From Setaria digitata (Eukaryota > Nematoda > Chromadorea > Rhabditida > Setariidae): a stretch of DNA of 35,011 nucleotides. Under the pieces are notes generated by a model. The model was not told where the DNA came from. It saw only the letters and a program-made list of their open reading frames with translations, and searched no databases. The DNA lies in assembly GCA_003640385.1 (NCBI GenBank), contig RCAB01000595.1:1-35011 (forward strand), written 5' to 3'. Below are positions 12,556 to 23,169 of this stretch, in pieces (position 1 is the first letter of the stretch; every line of letters begins with the position of its first letter). Both the position numbers and the translations under genes were made by a program.

Positions 12556-13080
12556 TTGAATGATGATGAAGATGATGATGATGATGGTGTTGATGATGGT
12601 GTTGATGATGGTGTTGATGGTGGTGTTGATGATGGTGTTGATGATGGTGTTGATGATGATGTTGATGATGATGTTGATGATGGTGTTGATGATGGTGTTG
12701 ATGATGATGTTGATGATGATGTTGATGATGATGTTGATGATGATGTTGATGATGATGTTGATGATGATGTTGATGATGATGTTGATGATGATGTTGATGA
12801 TGATGTTGATGATGATGTTGATGATGATGTTGATGATGATGTTGATGATGATGTTGATGATGATGTTGATGATGATGTTGATGATGATGTTGATGATGAT
12901 GTTGATGATGATGTTGATGATGATGTTGATGATGATGTTGATGATGATGTTGATGATGATGTTGATGATGATGTTGATGATGATGTTGATGATGATGTTG
13001 GTGATGATGTTGGTGATGATGTTGGTGATGATGTTGATGATGATGTTGATGATGATGTTGGTGATGATGGTACTGATGCT
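12556..13080. repeat. 12-bp minisatellite, unit GTTGATGATGAT, about 40 copies
   Basis: A tandem array of a 12-bp unit (GTT GAT GAT GAT and variants) runs from about 12589 to 13070, preceded by irregular GAT repeats from 12558. The central 300 bp or so (about 12698-12997) is about 25 identical units. The left flank contains GATGGT variants and the right flank GTTGGTGATGAT variants. The plus strand of the array has no C, an extreme strand asymmetry. The unit is a multiple of three and lacks stops in most frames, so long overlapping open frames (Asp/Val, Met/Leu, His/Gln, Asn/Ile) appear on both strands. None has splice or family support, so I treat the array as non-coding. Confidence 0.95.
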
Positions 13081-13189
13081 GTTGCTGTTTACGCATACAC
13101 TTTCATTATACATATTTGTTGGTGATGCTAAAGGGGAATACTGGTTAAAATTAGCTATCGATGCTGTTGATTGGTGATGTTGACAGTGA

Positions 13190-13560
13190 CAATTATGTTG
13201 ATGATAATGATTTCATTGATTTTGCTTGCCATTTACGATGATTTCACTGGTGTTGATTTTATCGATTCTTATTATTTGTTAATAATGTCGTAGATGATTT
13301 TACTTTTTATCGTTTATGTTTATTATTATTGTTATTATTAATTATTAATATAATATCGATGTAATGTTTTTAATAATATCGTTTTAGCACTATTGTTTAT
13401 TTTATTGTTAATGTTGATAGTAAATGAAAACATTAACGATATGTTAATGATTTTAATTGATTTTTTTGTTATCGATGATGATATATTACTGTTGAATAAC
13501 AGATGTCACAACTAACGTTATTGATGCTGTTGTTGTTGTTATTGACAGAATGGGTCAAGA
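13190..13560. repeat. Degenerate TGAT/TTAT-rich flank of the minisatellite
   Basis: Beyond the array the sequence stays rich in GATGAT, GTTGAT, TTATTATT and GTTGTTGTT blocks, for example TTGATGATAATGATTTCATT near 13199 and GTTGTTGTTGTTATTG near 13529. It looks like decayed material of the same composition, but no unit boundaries can be drawn. Confidence 0.5.
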
Positions 13561-15054
13561 TGAAGATATGATATGTGTAAAAGGAAAGAAGCCATTTACA
13601 TATTGCTGAGTAAATATTAATTGAAGTTTTTAATTAAACAAAGAAATGAATAACAAATAAAAAAAAAGGTTGAAGGAAATTGTGACCGTTTGTTGTTTTT
13701 GTTGTTGTTAGCGACAGATGCAAAATATAATAAAAATGAAAAAAAAGAGGACTTAATTTTTATTATGCAAAATGTGATAACTGTAATTGCTTTATGAATT
13801 ACAGGTTTTCTTTTTGGATGATTATGAATAAAAAGTCTGAATGGCGTATACCGGATTTAATATCTCTGTTATGGGGCTGGATTATTCCTACGAGATAATC
13901 AATAATTCTCGGGGAAAAAATTTACTGATTCCTAGTCCGATTGAGGGATACATACTGCTGTTCTAGTTCTGGGCAACAATTGTAAGGAAAAATATATGTT
14001 GACGATGTGTGAACGCTAAAAATTACCATTGCAATGAATGAGTATTACACTCTACTTGACCTTTAACCTCATGTTTTTTTCTAAAAAAAAAGTTAAAAAT
14101 TTTGAACAAGAAAATTCATTCCTCAGCAAAGGGAAGAAGAAGTGGGAAAAAACAACGAGCAAATTATCATTCATATCTACTTACGCGTACTGGATTTCAG
14201 GTCAGAATATCATTTACGTCACGCATATTGTCCAAAAAAACACATAAATGTTTATAAAAAATTTATTTTCTCAAATTTGAGAATAGTAATGCGAAAGAAA
14301 GATTTACTCCCTCATATTTTACGTGTTATATGAAAGTAAGATTGCATTGCACATATCTTGTGTGAAAATTTTGCGTGAGAGGGAGATGTGCCAGACGTAT
14401 TTTACGTAAAAGCAATATATGTATTTTGCATGAATTACAAATGCATATTTATTAAATACTATATTGCTTGTTTAAAATCACACAAATTAAAAAAAAAAAA
14501 AAAAAAAACGGAACAAAAAAGGAATAAATAGTGATAATATGTGCAAATCATTTGGATTTTACTCTTTTTTCCTGCAAAAAAAAAAAAAAAAAAAAATGAA
14601 AAAAAAAAAATTATATTCGATTTTGAATTCCAAATGATTTGAACAGAGATAGCGGCAATCTTCGCACAGCTGGAACATACTAAAATAATCATTACTATCA
14701 ACACTGAGGACTTATTTGCTAAATTTAAATGCATTTATTTGCATAATTTAGTTCGATTAAAATAGACATCAACGAGACCTTATTGTAATCTAATTAAATT
14801 ATGCTATTTTCTGAGTCATAAGTGAAAAATTTGTGCGATAAAAAAATAACAGATAAGCAGATGGAAAACCTGCCCATAATAAAACTAATTTTAAGATTTA
14901 ACAAATCAAGAAAACAACAATTGCCACATAGTATTTTGCTGATTTAATTTTCGATTTTAAATAAAATGTTGCCAAAATCAGTGCATTCGACATAATTGAA
15001 ATTTCATTTTTTTTTTTGAAATAAAAAAATTTTTTTTTTTGAATATTTAAGTAG
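13561..15054. other. AT-rich stretch, no gene recognised
   Basis: No recognised gene. 13800-14000 is GC-richer than its surroundings and follows an ATTACAG acceptor-like site. Its plus-strand frame reads ...SEWRIPDLISLLWGWIIPTR and then stops; no family is recognised. A minus-strand open frame ending at 14459 begins with a hydrophobic stretch (VLIVMIILVCSSCAKIAAI) but then runs into poly-Phe, so it is not called. Poly(A) and poly(T) runs are frequent. Confidence 0.4.
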
Positions 15055-15309
15055 TCAATCGAAATGCAGTATTGACTGGCAAGAAGTGTTAAAATCTTGA
15101 TCGGCAACTATCGAAGATGAAAAACACTGAAACAATGGAGTGCAGTGCTTCTTTGGCAGAAGGGAACCGCGGGACAGTGCTTCTTTGGCAGAAGGGAACC
15201 GCGGGACAGTGCAACCGGAGGAAAAGAAACATCGATTGAAGAAATTTGGAAAATGATTTAAATCGGTGTCATCAAAAATCGATGAAGTGCAATTTTTTGA
15301 GATATTAAA
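15055..15309 (-). other. Unassigned open frame across a GC-rich island (no start codon)
   Basis: One minus-strand frame stays open for 84 codons between stops (TAA at 15312-15310, TGA at 15057-15055), unusually long and of mixed composition for this window. It contains the 32-bp tandem duplication, so part of the peptide is coded by the same DNA read in two frames (PRFPSAKEAL, then RGSLLPKK). It has no ATG. A TTTCAG lies inside it (AG at about 15132), but no consistent exon could be defined. On the plus strand an ATG at 15117 opens a 40-codon frame over the same island. No protein family is recognised; it could be an exon or a GC-rich non-coding insert. Confidence 0.2.
15143..15212. repeat. 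GC-rich 32-bp perfect tandem duplication
   Basis: The unit spans 15143-15174 (begins CAGTGCTTCTTTGG, ends AACCGCGGGA). It is repeated exactly at 15175-15206 and followed by the first 6 bp of a third copy. The unit is near 60% GC in DNA that is around 75-80% AT. It contains a small inverted repeat, CTTCT-TTGGC-AGAAG, and a CCGCGG palindrome. Perfect identity implies a recent duplication. Confidence 0.95.
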
Positions 15310-18129
15310 TTAGTAATAAAAGAAAGGCAATTAAAATTAAATTTGCTAATTTTTCAAAATGTTATCGCCAAGAGTTTAAAGTTTATTTTTTCTTTTTTCC
15401 TTTTGCAAAATTTTCACTGATTTTTATAGTATAAAAGGAAAAGCAAAAAAAGAAAATTCAAGAGGACGTCATGTTATATTAGATTCTATTTAGTCATAAT
15501 TAGGAAATAAATTTTCATCGGAAGACTGAGAGTTTAATTAAAATTTATTTTTCTGTAATGATTGTTAATTGATTTGAAAAATGATACGATAGAATGTCTG
15601 AGAATGCAACTATTTTAAAACCATTTATTTTATTTAAATCTAAAAAAAAAAAATTTACTGAACAGTTCTAGGATGAAACGGTTTTTAAGCCTATGTATCG
15701 ACCAAATCCCTTTTCAAATTAATTAGTTGCATTTTTTTCGAGTAACTTAAGGAGTAATTAATGATTTGTAAAATGTGAAAAAAATTCTTTGTAAAAAATA
15801 AAAGGACTTTTATACATATTATTTCTAAATTGGAACACCAAAGATGCATTAGGACTAATTAAAAACTATTTGATGAAAATGAATGATTGAAATTCGAAGA
15901 TAAGCAAATTTAAATTAAATCATTCCTCAACGAAATCCGATGGGAATGACCTACTTGCTTAAATTTCATTTAATTAGTAAAACTTAGTTTAGTGTTGTTA
16001 TCACTTCGAAATCTCATTGTTTTGTAGAATTTGATAGCGATTGCTTATCATGATTTTTAACATTTCATCATTTAAAGGCTTTGCTACTAATAAAAAAAAA
16101 TAAACAATTTCAATCAATGAAGCATGTATAATAAAGTGTTAAATTTGAAATGAGATTTATTCAATCCCTTATGTTTTCTAATTAATCTTCTAATAATTAA
16201 CAAAATATATATAATCATAATTTATGCATGTTTAATTCATCAAAAATTCAAGAAAAAGCAAACAGAAAAAATAAAAAGTTTAAAGCACACGAACAGTCTA
16301 TAAAAGACATACTGTGCAAAGTTAACTGTCACTGTCACTTTAAAACTGTAAAGCTTTTGTTTTCATTTTTTTTCACCATTTGAATTTTGATACCTCTTTT
16401 TTTTTCCATTTTTTGTGTCTATTTTTCTATCTTTCTTGGACGGCTTTTATATATAATTTAATTGCAAATTAGCAAGGAAGAATGTCTGATGAACATTTTG
16501 GCAATAAATTGGCTATTGTTTGTATGATTTTTCTCAAACCGAAAAAAAAAGGAAAAGGGACAAGGTGCTTGAGTGAATGCATACATTTAAATTTGAGATA
16601 TTTTGATAGCATACTTCAAAAGTACTAAAATAAGCAAACCAATAAAAATGAAAATAGAATTAATTGGTCTTTTTTATGCTTTTAAATGCTAAACAATAAG
16701 GGCATTTACAAATAAGGGTTTGAAATTACTTCAATTGCTGAAAAATTATAAATGATATTAACTTATATCAAAAAATTGGAACTTTCACTCTTGATAAGGA
16801 AATAATTCTTCTTATCATTGAAAATTTTGTATGATCGAAAATAAAAAGCACTGAAATTTTTTTCAATCCAATTGTTCAAAATTGGTAATGAGAAGAAGCG
16901 AAGAGAAAGTGAAAAATGAAAAAAGGAAATTAAAAATGAAAATAAAAAATAAAGGGAGAAGGGTGACTTGCAAAAGGCGGAAAAATATTTACTGATAAAA
17001 GGAAATAGATTTCCCAAATTGTCTCTTCGCATTACTCACTTTTGCGAACCATTAAATTTAATATTAGAAAAGCTGGAATATTTTAATTCCAAAATAAAAT
17101 ACTGCTTAAAATGATTTTACCATACATTGCTCGGAGGCAAAAAAGAAAAAAAAAAGCATAAAATTGATTTTTCAGGAATTCAATTCCATAAAAATTGATG
17201 CATTTCAGAAATTCAATTCCCATTAGATTTGATTTTAACATTCGTTTAAAAACGAAAACGAATAACATTTTGTATGGAAATGAGACAAAAATGGAAACAA
17301 AAGAAAAAGAAAAACGAAATTCCTTCATTTTATTCAATAATAAACTAACTAAATAGTTTCTAAAAAAGAAAGAGAAAAAAAATAATACTTTTATTACATA
17401 ATTATTAATAAAATAGATCATTATTATACGCTTCATTACTCTGCTTGAATTTTCATTTAAAATTTAATTGAGATCAGTTGTGATAGGAGCACATGGGATA
17501 GTTATGAAGGAACACTTGGTTTTCTATGCTGAACGGAAGAGTGGATTATAGGGAGTTCGAAATCTTATCACTTGTTGATAATGCTAAATTAATTCAAGTA
17601 ATCATCACATCATCTAAAACTAATTATATTTCAATGGCATTATAATCGATTAAAAAAAATTCGTTAAATATTTGATTTTTCTTATTTTTTAAACCGAGTT
17701 TTTGTTTTTTATAACATAAATATGCTTATTTGCATTTTAATTTACAATCATGAAAGAATGCAAATATAATAAATAATCAGAAACAGTTATATAAATAAGC
17801 AAATTTCCACAGATACACAATAACATGAAATTACTTTTCAAAGCTTTTATGAATCAACGATTCTTAACGATAGGATGTTTTAATTAATTATTCAACTATA
17901 AAGATACAAAGTATATTGACATTTATCACAGATATCATTTTTGGTTATCAAAATTTCAGCATTGGAATATAAACATTCAACAAATAGTAATGATTATCTG
18001 CAGTGATTAATTTAATCTAACAATTTAAAACAATGAAAACTGAATGACTATAACGATAATACTTAAGATTATATCCCTATCACTTAGTTCAATAACGTTA
18101 TTAAATAAAAATAAATGTAGATAAGTGTG
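15310..18129. other. AT-rich stretch, no gene recognised
   Basis: No exon, RNA gene or repeat family recognised. 17460-17545 has balanced composition and a short open frame on the plus strand (VVIGAHGIVMKEHLVFYAER, then stop). It lacks a convincing donor or partner exon and is left uncalled. The minus-strand frames at 16763-17436 are Phe/Ser-rich low-complexity sequence. Confidence 0.45.
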
Positions 18130-18370
18130 CTAGTGTAATGTGTAGATCTTTATGCTTGAAATGTAAGGCGTGTGTGTGTACGTTCGTATAAAGTGTAATA
18201 TGGGTATTTGTATTGTATAACACGTGATGATGTCATGCAACGTGTAGATACAGACGTGTATCCCACTTAAATGTGTATGCATGTATACACGTCTAATATA
18301 TATGTACGTACTTTACCGCATTCTCGATATGATATGCGTGTGTGTGTATGTCTGTTTGTATGACTGTACT
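18130..18370. repeat. TG-rich alternating purine-pyrimidine tract with inverted repeat
   Basis: Dense TGTG, GTAT and ACGT steps include GCGTGTGTGTGTACG near 18169 and GCGTGTGTGTGTATG near 18336. A perfect 10-bp inverted repeat, AGACGTGTAT (18252-18261) and ATACACGTCT (18285-18294), brackets a near-palindromic GTGTATGCATGTATACAC. CACGTG and TGATGTCA motifs occur near 18222-18236. Alternating purine-pyrimidine DNA of this kind can adopt Z-form. A regulatory role is speculation. Confidence 0.6.
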
Positions 18371-18470
18371 GATAACAAAATCACACATTGATAAGGAACT
18401 TCAAAAAGTGCACATTCCAACTGTTGAAGCTTCAAGATAAACCTTATATATGTTCATGTTTATGTAGAAA

Positions 18471-18619
18471 GAATATATACTTTTCTTTATATATATAAAT
18501 ATACTTTTCTTTATATATATATATATATAAAGATATATATATATATATATATAATATATATATATAATATATATGAATATATATATATATATTCATATAT
18601 AATATATATGAATTTATTG

Positions 18620-18664
<45 letters not shown>

Positions 18665-18757
18665 TATAATATATATGAATATATATATATATATTCATAT
18701 ATAATATATATGAATTTATTGCTTATATATATATATATATATATAAGCAATAAATTC
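18471..18757. repeat. AT satellite: 102-bp units with embedded palindromes
   Basis: TATACTTTTCTTTATATATA is duplicated at about 18476-18520. Then a unit of about 102 bp containing ATGAATATATATATATATTCAT and ATGAATTTATTGCTTATATA occurs twice (the ATGAATTTATTGC motif is at 18608 and 18710). The array ends in a perfect 48-bp palindrome, 18710-18757, with ATGAATTTATTGCTTAT outer arms and a TA core. Open frames here are Ile/Tyr repeats and not genes. Confidence 0.9.
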
Positions 18758-19249
18758 ATCATTTTGCAGGTGATAAAAAGTAATGATATACAGTGATAGG
18801 ATAAAGATGATTAATTCAGAAGCAAACATGAAGATGATGACTTGACAAATTTTAGGATAGAAAATTTTTAGAAAAAATTTTTTTTTTTAGAGAAAAAAGA
18901 AATCATAGAAGTCAAAGATGAATAAGTTAATTATGTCTGCTTTGTAATTAATAATAACAATAACTGAAAGGTAAATGGAAAGTTAACATTATATTTACTG
19001 AAGAAAAAAAAATGATTAAAAAAAAAAAGAAACAGCTAAAAAGCGAGACTGCTCCCTTCGAAACAAATGAATGAATTGAATGGAATGATTAAAATGAAAT
19101 GAAGTGAAATGGAATGAAATGGAAGGAAATGAAATAAAATGAATCGATAGATGGTCCGACGAACGGGACAGATGGATGGATGGATTAAAATCAATGATTC
19201 AAGAGAGGCAGCTCCTTCTGAACTGATATTATTCATACCATATGTGCGT

Positions 19250-19289
19250 GTTGTTGTTGTTGTTGTTATTGTTATTGTTATTGTTATTA
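19250..19289. repeat. GTT/ATT trinucleotide-type microsatellite
   Basis: About six GTT units are followed by four GTTATT units. This is an ordinary microsatellite, probably polymorphic in length. Confidence 0.85.
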
Positions 19290-21002
19290 CTCTTGTTTAT
19301 TTGTTATTAGCTTAACTTTTCATCATTTACTCGTTCTTTAAGAAAGGACAATAAGTTGATAATGAAAACAAATGAAAAAAAAAAAAAAATTATTGATTTT
19401 TAAATTATAAAACGTATTGATTTGCTTAACATATAATCAATATGATTTGGCATATTTGATGATAACTTATCAATCTATTTATTCATTTCTCATGGGAATA
19501 TGGAAGATCTTCCAGTGACGACTATCAAATCAAATCTTTGGGTAATTATCAATTAAATTAAAGGAAAAAAAGAAATTACTGATAAGAACAATTCTTTGCG
19601 AAAAAAAAACTTCCTCGAAATAATAAATATACGTTTTTTTGTGAAAGGAAACAACGATCTTTTAAGTCAAAAAATGTTTAGTAATTTTTTTTTTCATGAC
19701 GAACTACTGGAATTTAATAAATATAAAAAAAAATTTTTTTTCCTTTAGAATTTAAAAATGGAAAATGCGAAGTAGGAAACAGTCAATGAAAAAGTATAAA
19801 AAATTGATTCAAATTTCATTGATATAATTTTAAGAATTGCTATTAGCTTGCTTTCTTTTGAATAAATTTTTGAAGTCTTTTAAGATTTTAAATAAACTTG
19901 TCGAAATTACGTTACTTGGTTTAGTTTTGAAAGCCAAAGAGTAACAAAATAAATAAAGATAACAACTATGAAATCATTTCAGTTATATCTGTCGCGAACG
20001 GATACAGCGTAATTAAAAAATTAATATTGCCGACACTAGAAAACAGCATGAAAATATTAAAAATCATTTTTAATGATTAAATATCAATGGAAGAAAAAAG
20101 TGGATGAAAAGGAGGAAAAAAGGACTGGAAAAATGATGAGGAATTGGCATGACATCTTCGTAAATTTTTAAATCTTGTTTAATTTAACAACATAAAACTT
20201 TGGTAAGAAAGTTTAAATTAATCAATAAGATATATTTATCATTTCTCTTTCTTTTAATTATTTAAAAATTAACATATTTTCATACAATATATATATTCTT
20301 ATAGATATTATCCAAAATATAAAAAGATGTGATTAATTTTGCCAATTTGCTCGGGTTTCTCTTTCTGTTTGTGTTTGTTGTTTTTATTTATTCGGACAAA
20401 AAACGAATTTTCTAAACAAAAAAAGAATTAAAAGAAGGAAGTGGAAAGAAAAGAAGGCTTGTGAAGTAAAAAAAAATTGATTAAAAAAAAAAAGAAATTG
20501 GAAATAAAACTGATCTGATGCAATTTTTGAATCGTTCTATCAGTATTATAAAATTTTTTTTCCTTTTGTCACTTCTTTCATTTTTTTAGCTTTTTAGTTT
20601 TGTTGCGTGCAAATTTCGAGAAAATGCGACATTTAAAATAGAAAATTGAAAAATTTAATTTTCAAACAACAGTAGCAAAAAGTGCCAATGAAAAGAATGG
20701 AAAAGACGGTGGGGAAGAAAAAAACGAAATAAGATAAAATGAGTAAAAATATAATTACATGAAATTATCTCTTCGTCTTTTTTGTAAATTCAAATTTTAC
20801 TATTTTTTTTTCTCTCTATGCAGCTTTTAAATTAAATGCCATGGATCGTTCGTGTTATGTCTCTTGAAATTTGATTTTAAGTGCAAAAAAATATTTCGGC
20901 ATGAATTTGAGAATTTTTCAGCTGTTCAAAAGAAAAAAGGTAAAAGAATTAATTAAATTATTTGATTAAAAACTACTGATAACAAGAAAAAAAATCAATG
21001 AT

Positions 21003-21072
21003 GATAATAATAATTAATAATAATAATAACAAAAATAATAAATAATAATAAAATAAAAATAATAATAATAAT
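21003..21072. repeat. AAT-rich microsatellite
   Basis: Interrupted (ATA/AAT)n with AACAAAAAT and AAATAAAAAT interruptions over about 70 bp. A/T only except for one C. Confidence 0.85.
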
Positions 21073-22799
21073 TTAATTTTTAAATCAAAAAATAGTAAGC
21101 ATTTTTTGTGTTTTTTTTTTCTTTGTTTCTTTTTTTTTCCTTTACAATAAATTTATTCAATTAATCATCACAGAAGTATAACTATAAAAGAGCATTGAAA
21201 ATAATGCAACCAAATGTTGCATGAATATTAATTCGAATTTTTTAAAACTAAATAAAAATGATTAAGGATGAAAAGTACAATGGAACTGTTTAATTAGTAT
21301 ACCAAATGGATATTATTTCTCTCTTTTTCATTTACTTATCTGGACAAATTACTCCACTGGAGCTGGTTAAAACCGACATATACCAGTTATAGAGAGTTTT
21401 TATTAGTTTACAATTAAAATTTTTTTTTTCAATAATGTCATTTCATTCGTTATCATCCAGTCAAATTTGACACTGCTGAACTGGTATTCAAAGTGGCTGA
21501 GCAAACATTGAGCTAGAAAGAGCGAAATAAAAATGTCTAAAAAGTAGGCAATAAATCAAAAAGAGTGAATTAAAAATCAAAAAAAAAAAAGTGGGAACAT
21601 TTCTAACGTAACAAATTTAAAACTGCTAACAAAACCAAAAATAAATCAGAAATAGGCGAATTCGGAATCCTAAAGCATTAAAAAAGATTAAGTTATAAAT
21701 AATAAAAGTTATTAATTGAAAAAAAAAGAGTAGAATCCACACATAGTGAAAATAACACAGTTCTGGTATTTTCCGTCTTATTAAATTCAATTCCAAACAA
21801 ATTTTCTTAAACATTTCTATCCCAGGTTCATTATTCTTAATGAATTCTTTCGACAGAGAAGAAATTAAATGGTTCTACAATGTTTTAATTATGCAGAAAA
21901 AAGAAAAACGGATTAGCTTAAAAAGAAGCGACTAGAAAATCATCCCTTTTTTTTTCCTTCACTTTAGAGACTCAATTAATCCAATTAAGTAAATTAAATA
22001 ATGCTTTAAAAAGATTTAAATTGGAAAGGACTGCCGCTGGCACAGACGGTACTAATTAAATCGTTCATTAGTTAGATCAAATTAACACCAAAAGTTTTTT
22101 AATTAACGTTGGTTTTAAAATGAATGACCTTAACCCATTTTAACAATGCGGTATAAATAAAATCAACGGCATATGTGACTGGTACCACCAACAGATGGGT
22201 TTCTCTTCACAAATAACTCATTTTATACATTGAAAATTATTAAAAATTAGACGATGAAAATGGGAATTTAATTTTGTGGAAATATTTTGTGAATTTTCCT
22301 CCTTCTTTTTCTTTTCTCATGTTTGATAAAAGTGAGAGAAAAGGTGAAAAAAAAAAACACAATGTAATTTGAATTTTCCATTCTTTTGTTGAATAAATTA
22401 AATGTTAAACACTATATAAATCGCATTCTCTTAATTTCTTAATTGTTCAGTTGTTTAAAAAAAAAAAAAAAAAAAAAAAAGAAAGCAGAAAATGAAATTC
22501 AGATAAATACGAGTTTTCACATCATTCCTATCGATAATATTAATCATTTTTCATTTTGACAAAATCAAATATGACTTTTTTTCTTTACTGATTTAACAAG
22601 TAAGAACAAAAATCCATCCATGAACAAATTCATTTGAACAAGGAAAAATAATAACTAAATATGTGTTTCTCTTTTAATTAACAAAAAAGAATTCAAAAGT
22701 TTCATTTTAACAAATGCGAGTGAATTAAATGCAAAAAAATAACAAAAAAATAAAGTTAAACTAATATTGATCGTATTTAAAGATTTAGGAAACTACTAC

Positions 22800-23165
22800 T
22801 CTCAAGTGCTAGCTAATCAATAAGCTACTATATATATGGTGATTAACTATTGCTAGTAATTAATTAATTTAAGCATTACATCACACATAATAACGCTTCG
22901 ATGATATCAGCAGTGACGTTTTTTTTTTTTTTAAGCATCACAACGATTCATCACAAGTTGATGTTGTTATTGTTTTTTAAAAATGCTATTTGCTTAGTAA
23001 ATTGGAACTGGTAAATAATTATTGCTAGCAATATAACTGAACCATGCTAACAATTCATGACATATAATAACATTTCCGTCATATCACTTGGTATAATTTC
23101 AATACCTTTAATATTAATTAATATTTTACATCACTGATGACGCTTCAGCGATGTCAGTAAACTTG
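22800..23165. repeat. Cluster of diverged local repeats
   Basis: Three related blocks lie in direct orientation. Block A at 22849-22918 runs ATTGCTAGTAATT...CATAATAACGCTTCGATGATATC. Block B at 23021-23091 runs ATTGCTAGCAATA...CATATAATAACATTTCCGTCATATC. Block C at about 23120-23165 runs CATCACTGATGACGCTTCAGCGATGTC. The surrounding AGTGCTAGCTAATCAATAAGCTACT (22806) also resembles GAAGCGCTAATTGGCTACT (23165). Spacing is about 172 bp and then 100 bp. No open frame spans the blocks. They could be remnants of a tandem repeat or of a small transposable element. Confidence 0.55.
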
Positions 23166-23169
23166 AAGC

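Larger units (their letters stand above)
18780..22799. other. AT-rich stretch with microsatellites, no gene recognised
   Basis: Gene-free as far as I can see. 19060-19190 has GAAATGGAATG-type pentamer-like and GATGGATGGATG repeats. On the minus strand 19236-19130 reads MNNISSEGAASLESLILIHP, which is of mixed composition but decays into a repeat and matches nothing I know. A 24-nt A run lies at 22457-22480. 22020-22200 is slightly richer in GC without a recognisable frame. Confidence 0.45.

Noticed and set aside
12485..13177. Four long overlapping open frames (Asp/Val, Met/Leu, His/Gln and Asn/Ile repeats) on both strands
   Set aside because: All are forced by a 12-bp repeat that is a multiple of three and lacks stops in most frames. 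They have no family similarity, no splice context, and strand-symmetric openness.
14459..14734. Minus-strand open frame beginning with a hydrophobic, signal-peptide-like stretch
   Set aside because: The hydrophobic start is followed by poly-Phe encoded by A runs; no mature domain and no splice partner could be found.
15120..15300. GC island plus AATTTTTTGA as a small nuclear RNA with an Sm site
   Set aside because: No snRNA stem-loops or conserved snRNA sequence blocks match; the T-rich motif is common in this AT-rich DNA.
17460..17545. Short plus-strand frame VVIGAHGIVMKEHLVFYAER as an exon
   Set aside because: Only about 27 codons, no convincing donor or partner exon and no recognised family.
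18511..18762. Ile/Tyr-repeat open frame on the minus strand
   Set aside because: Translation of (TA)n satellite DNA only.
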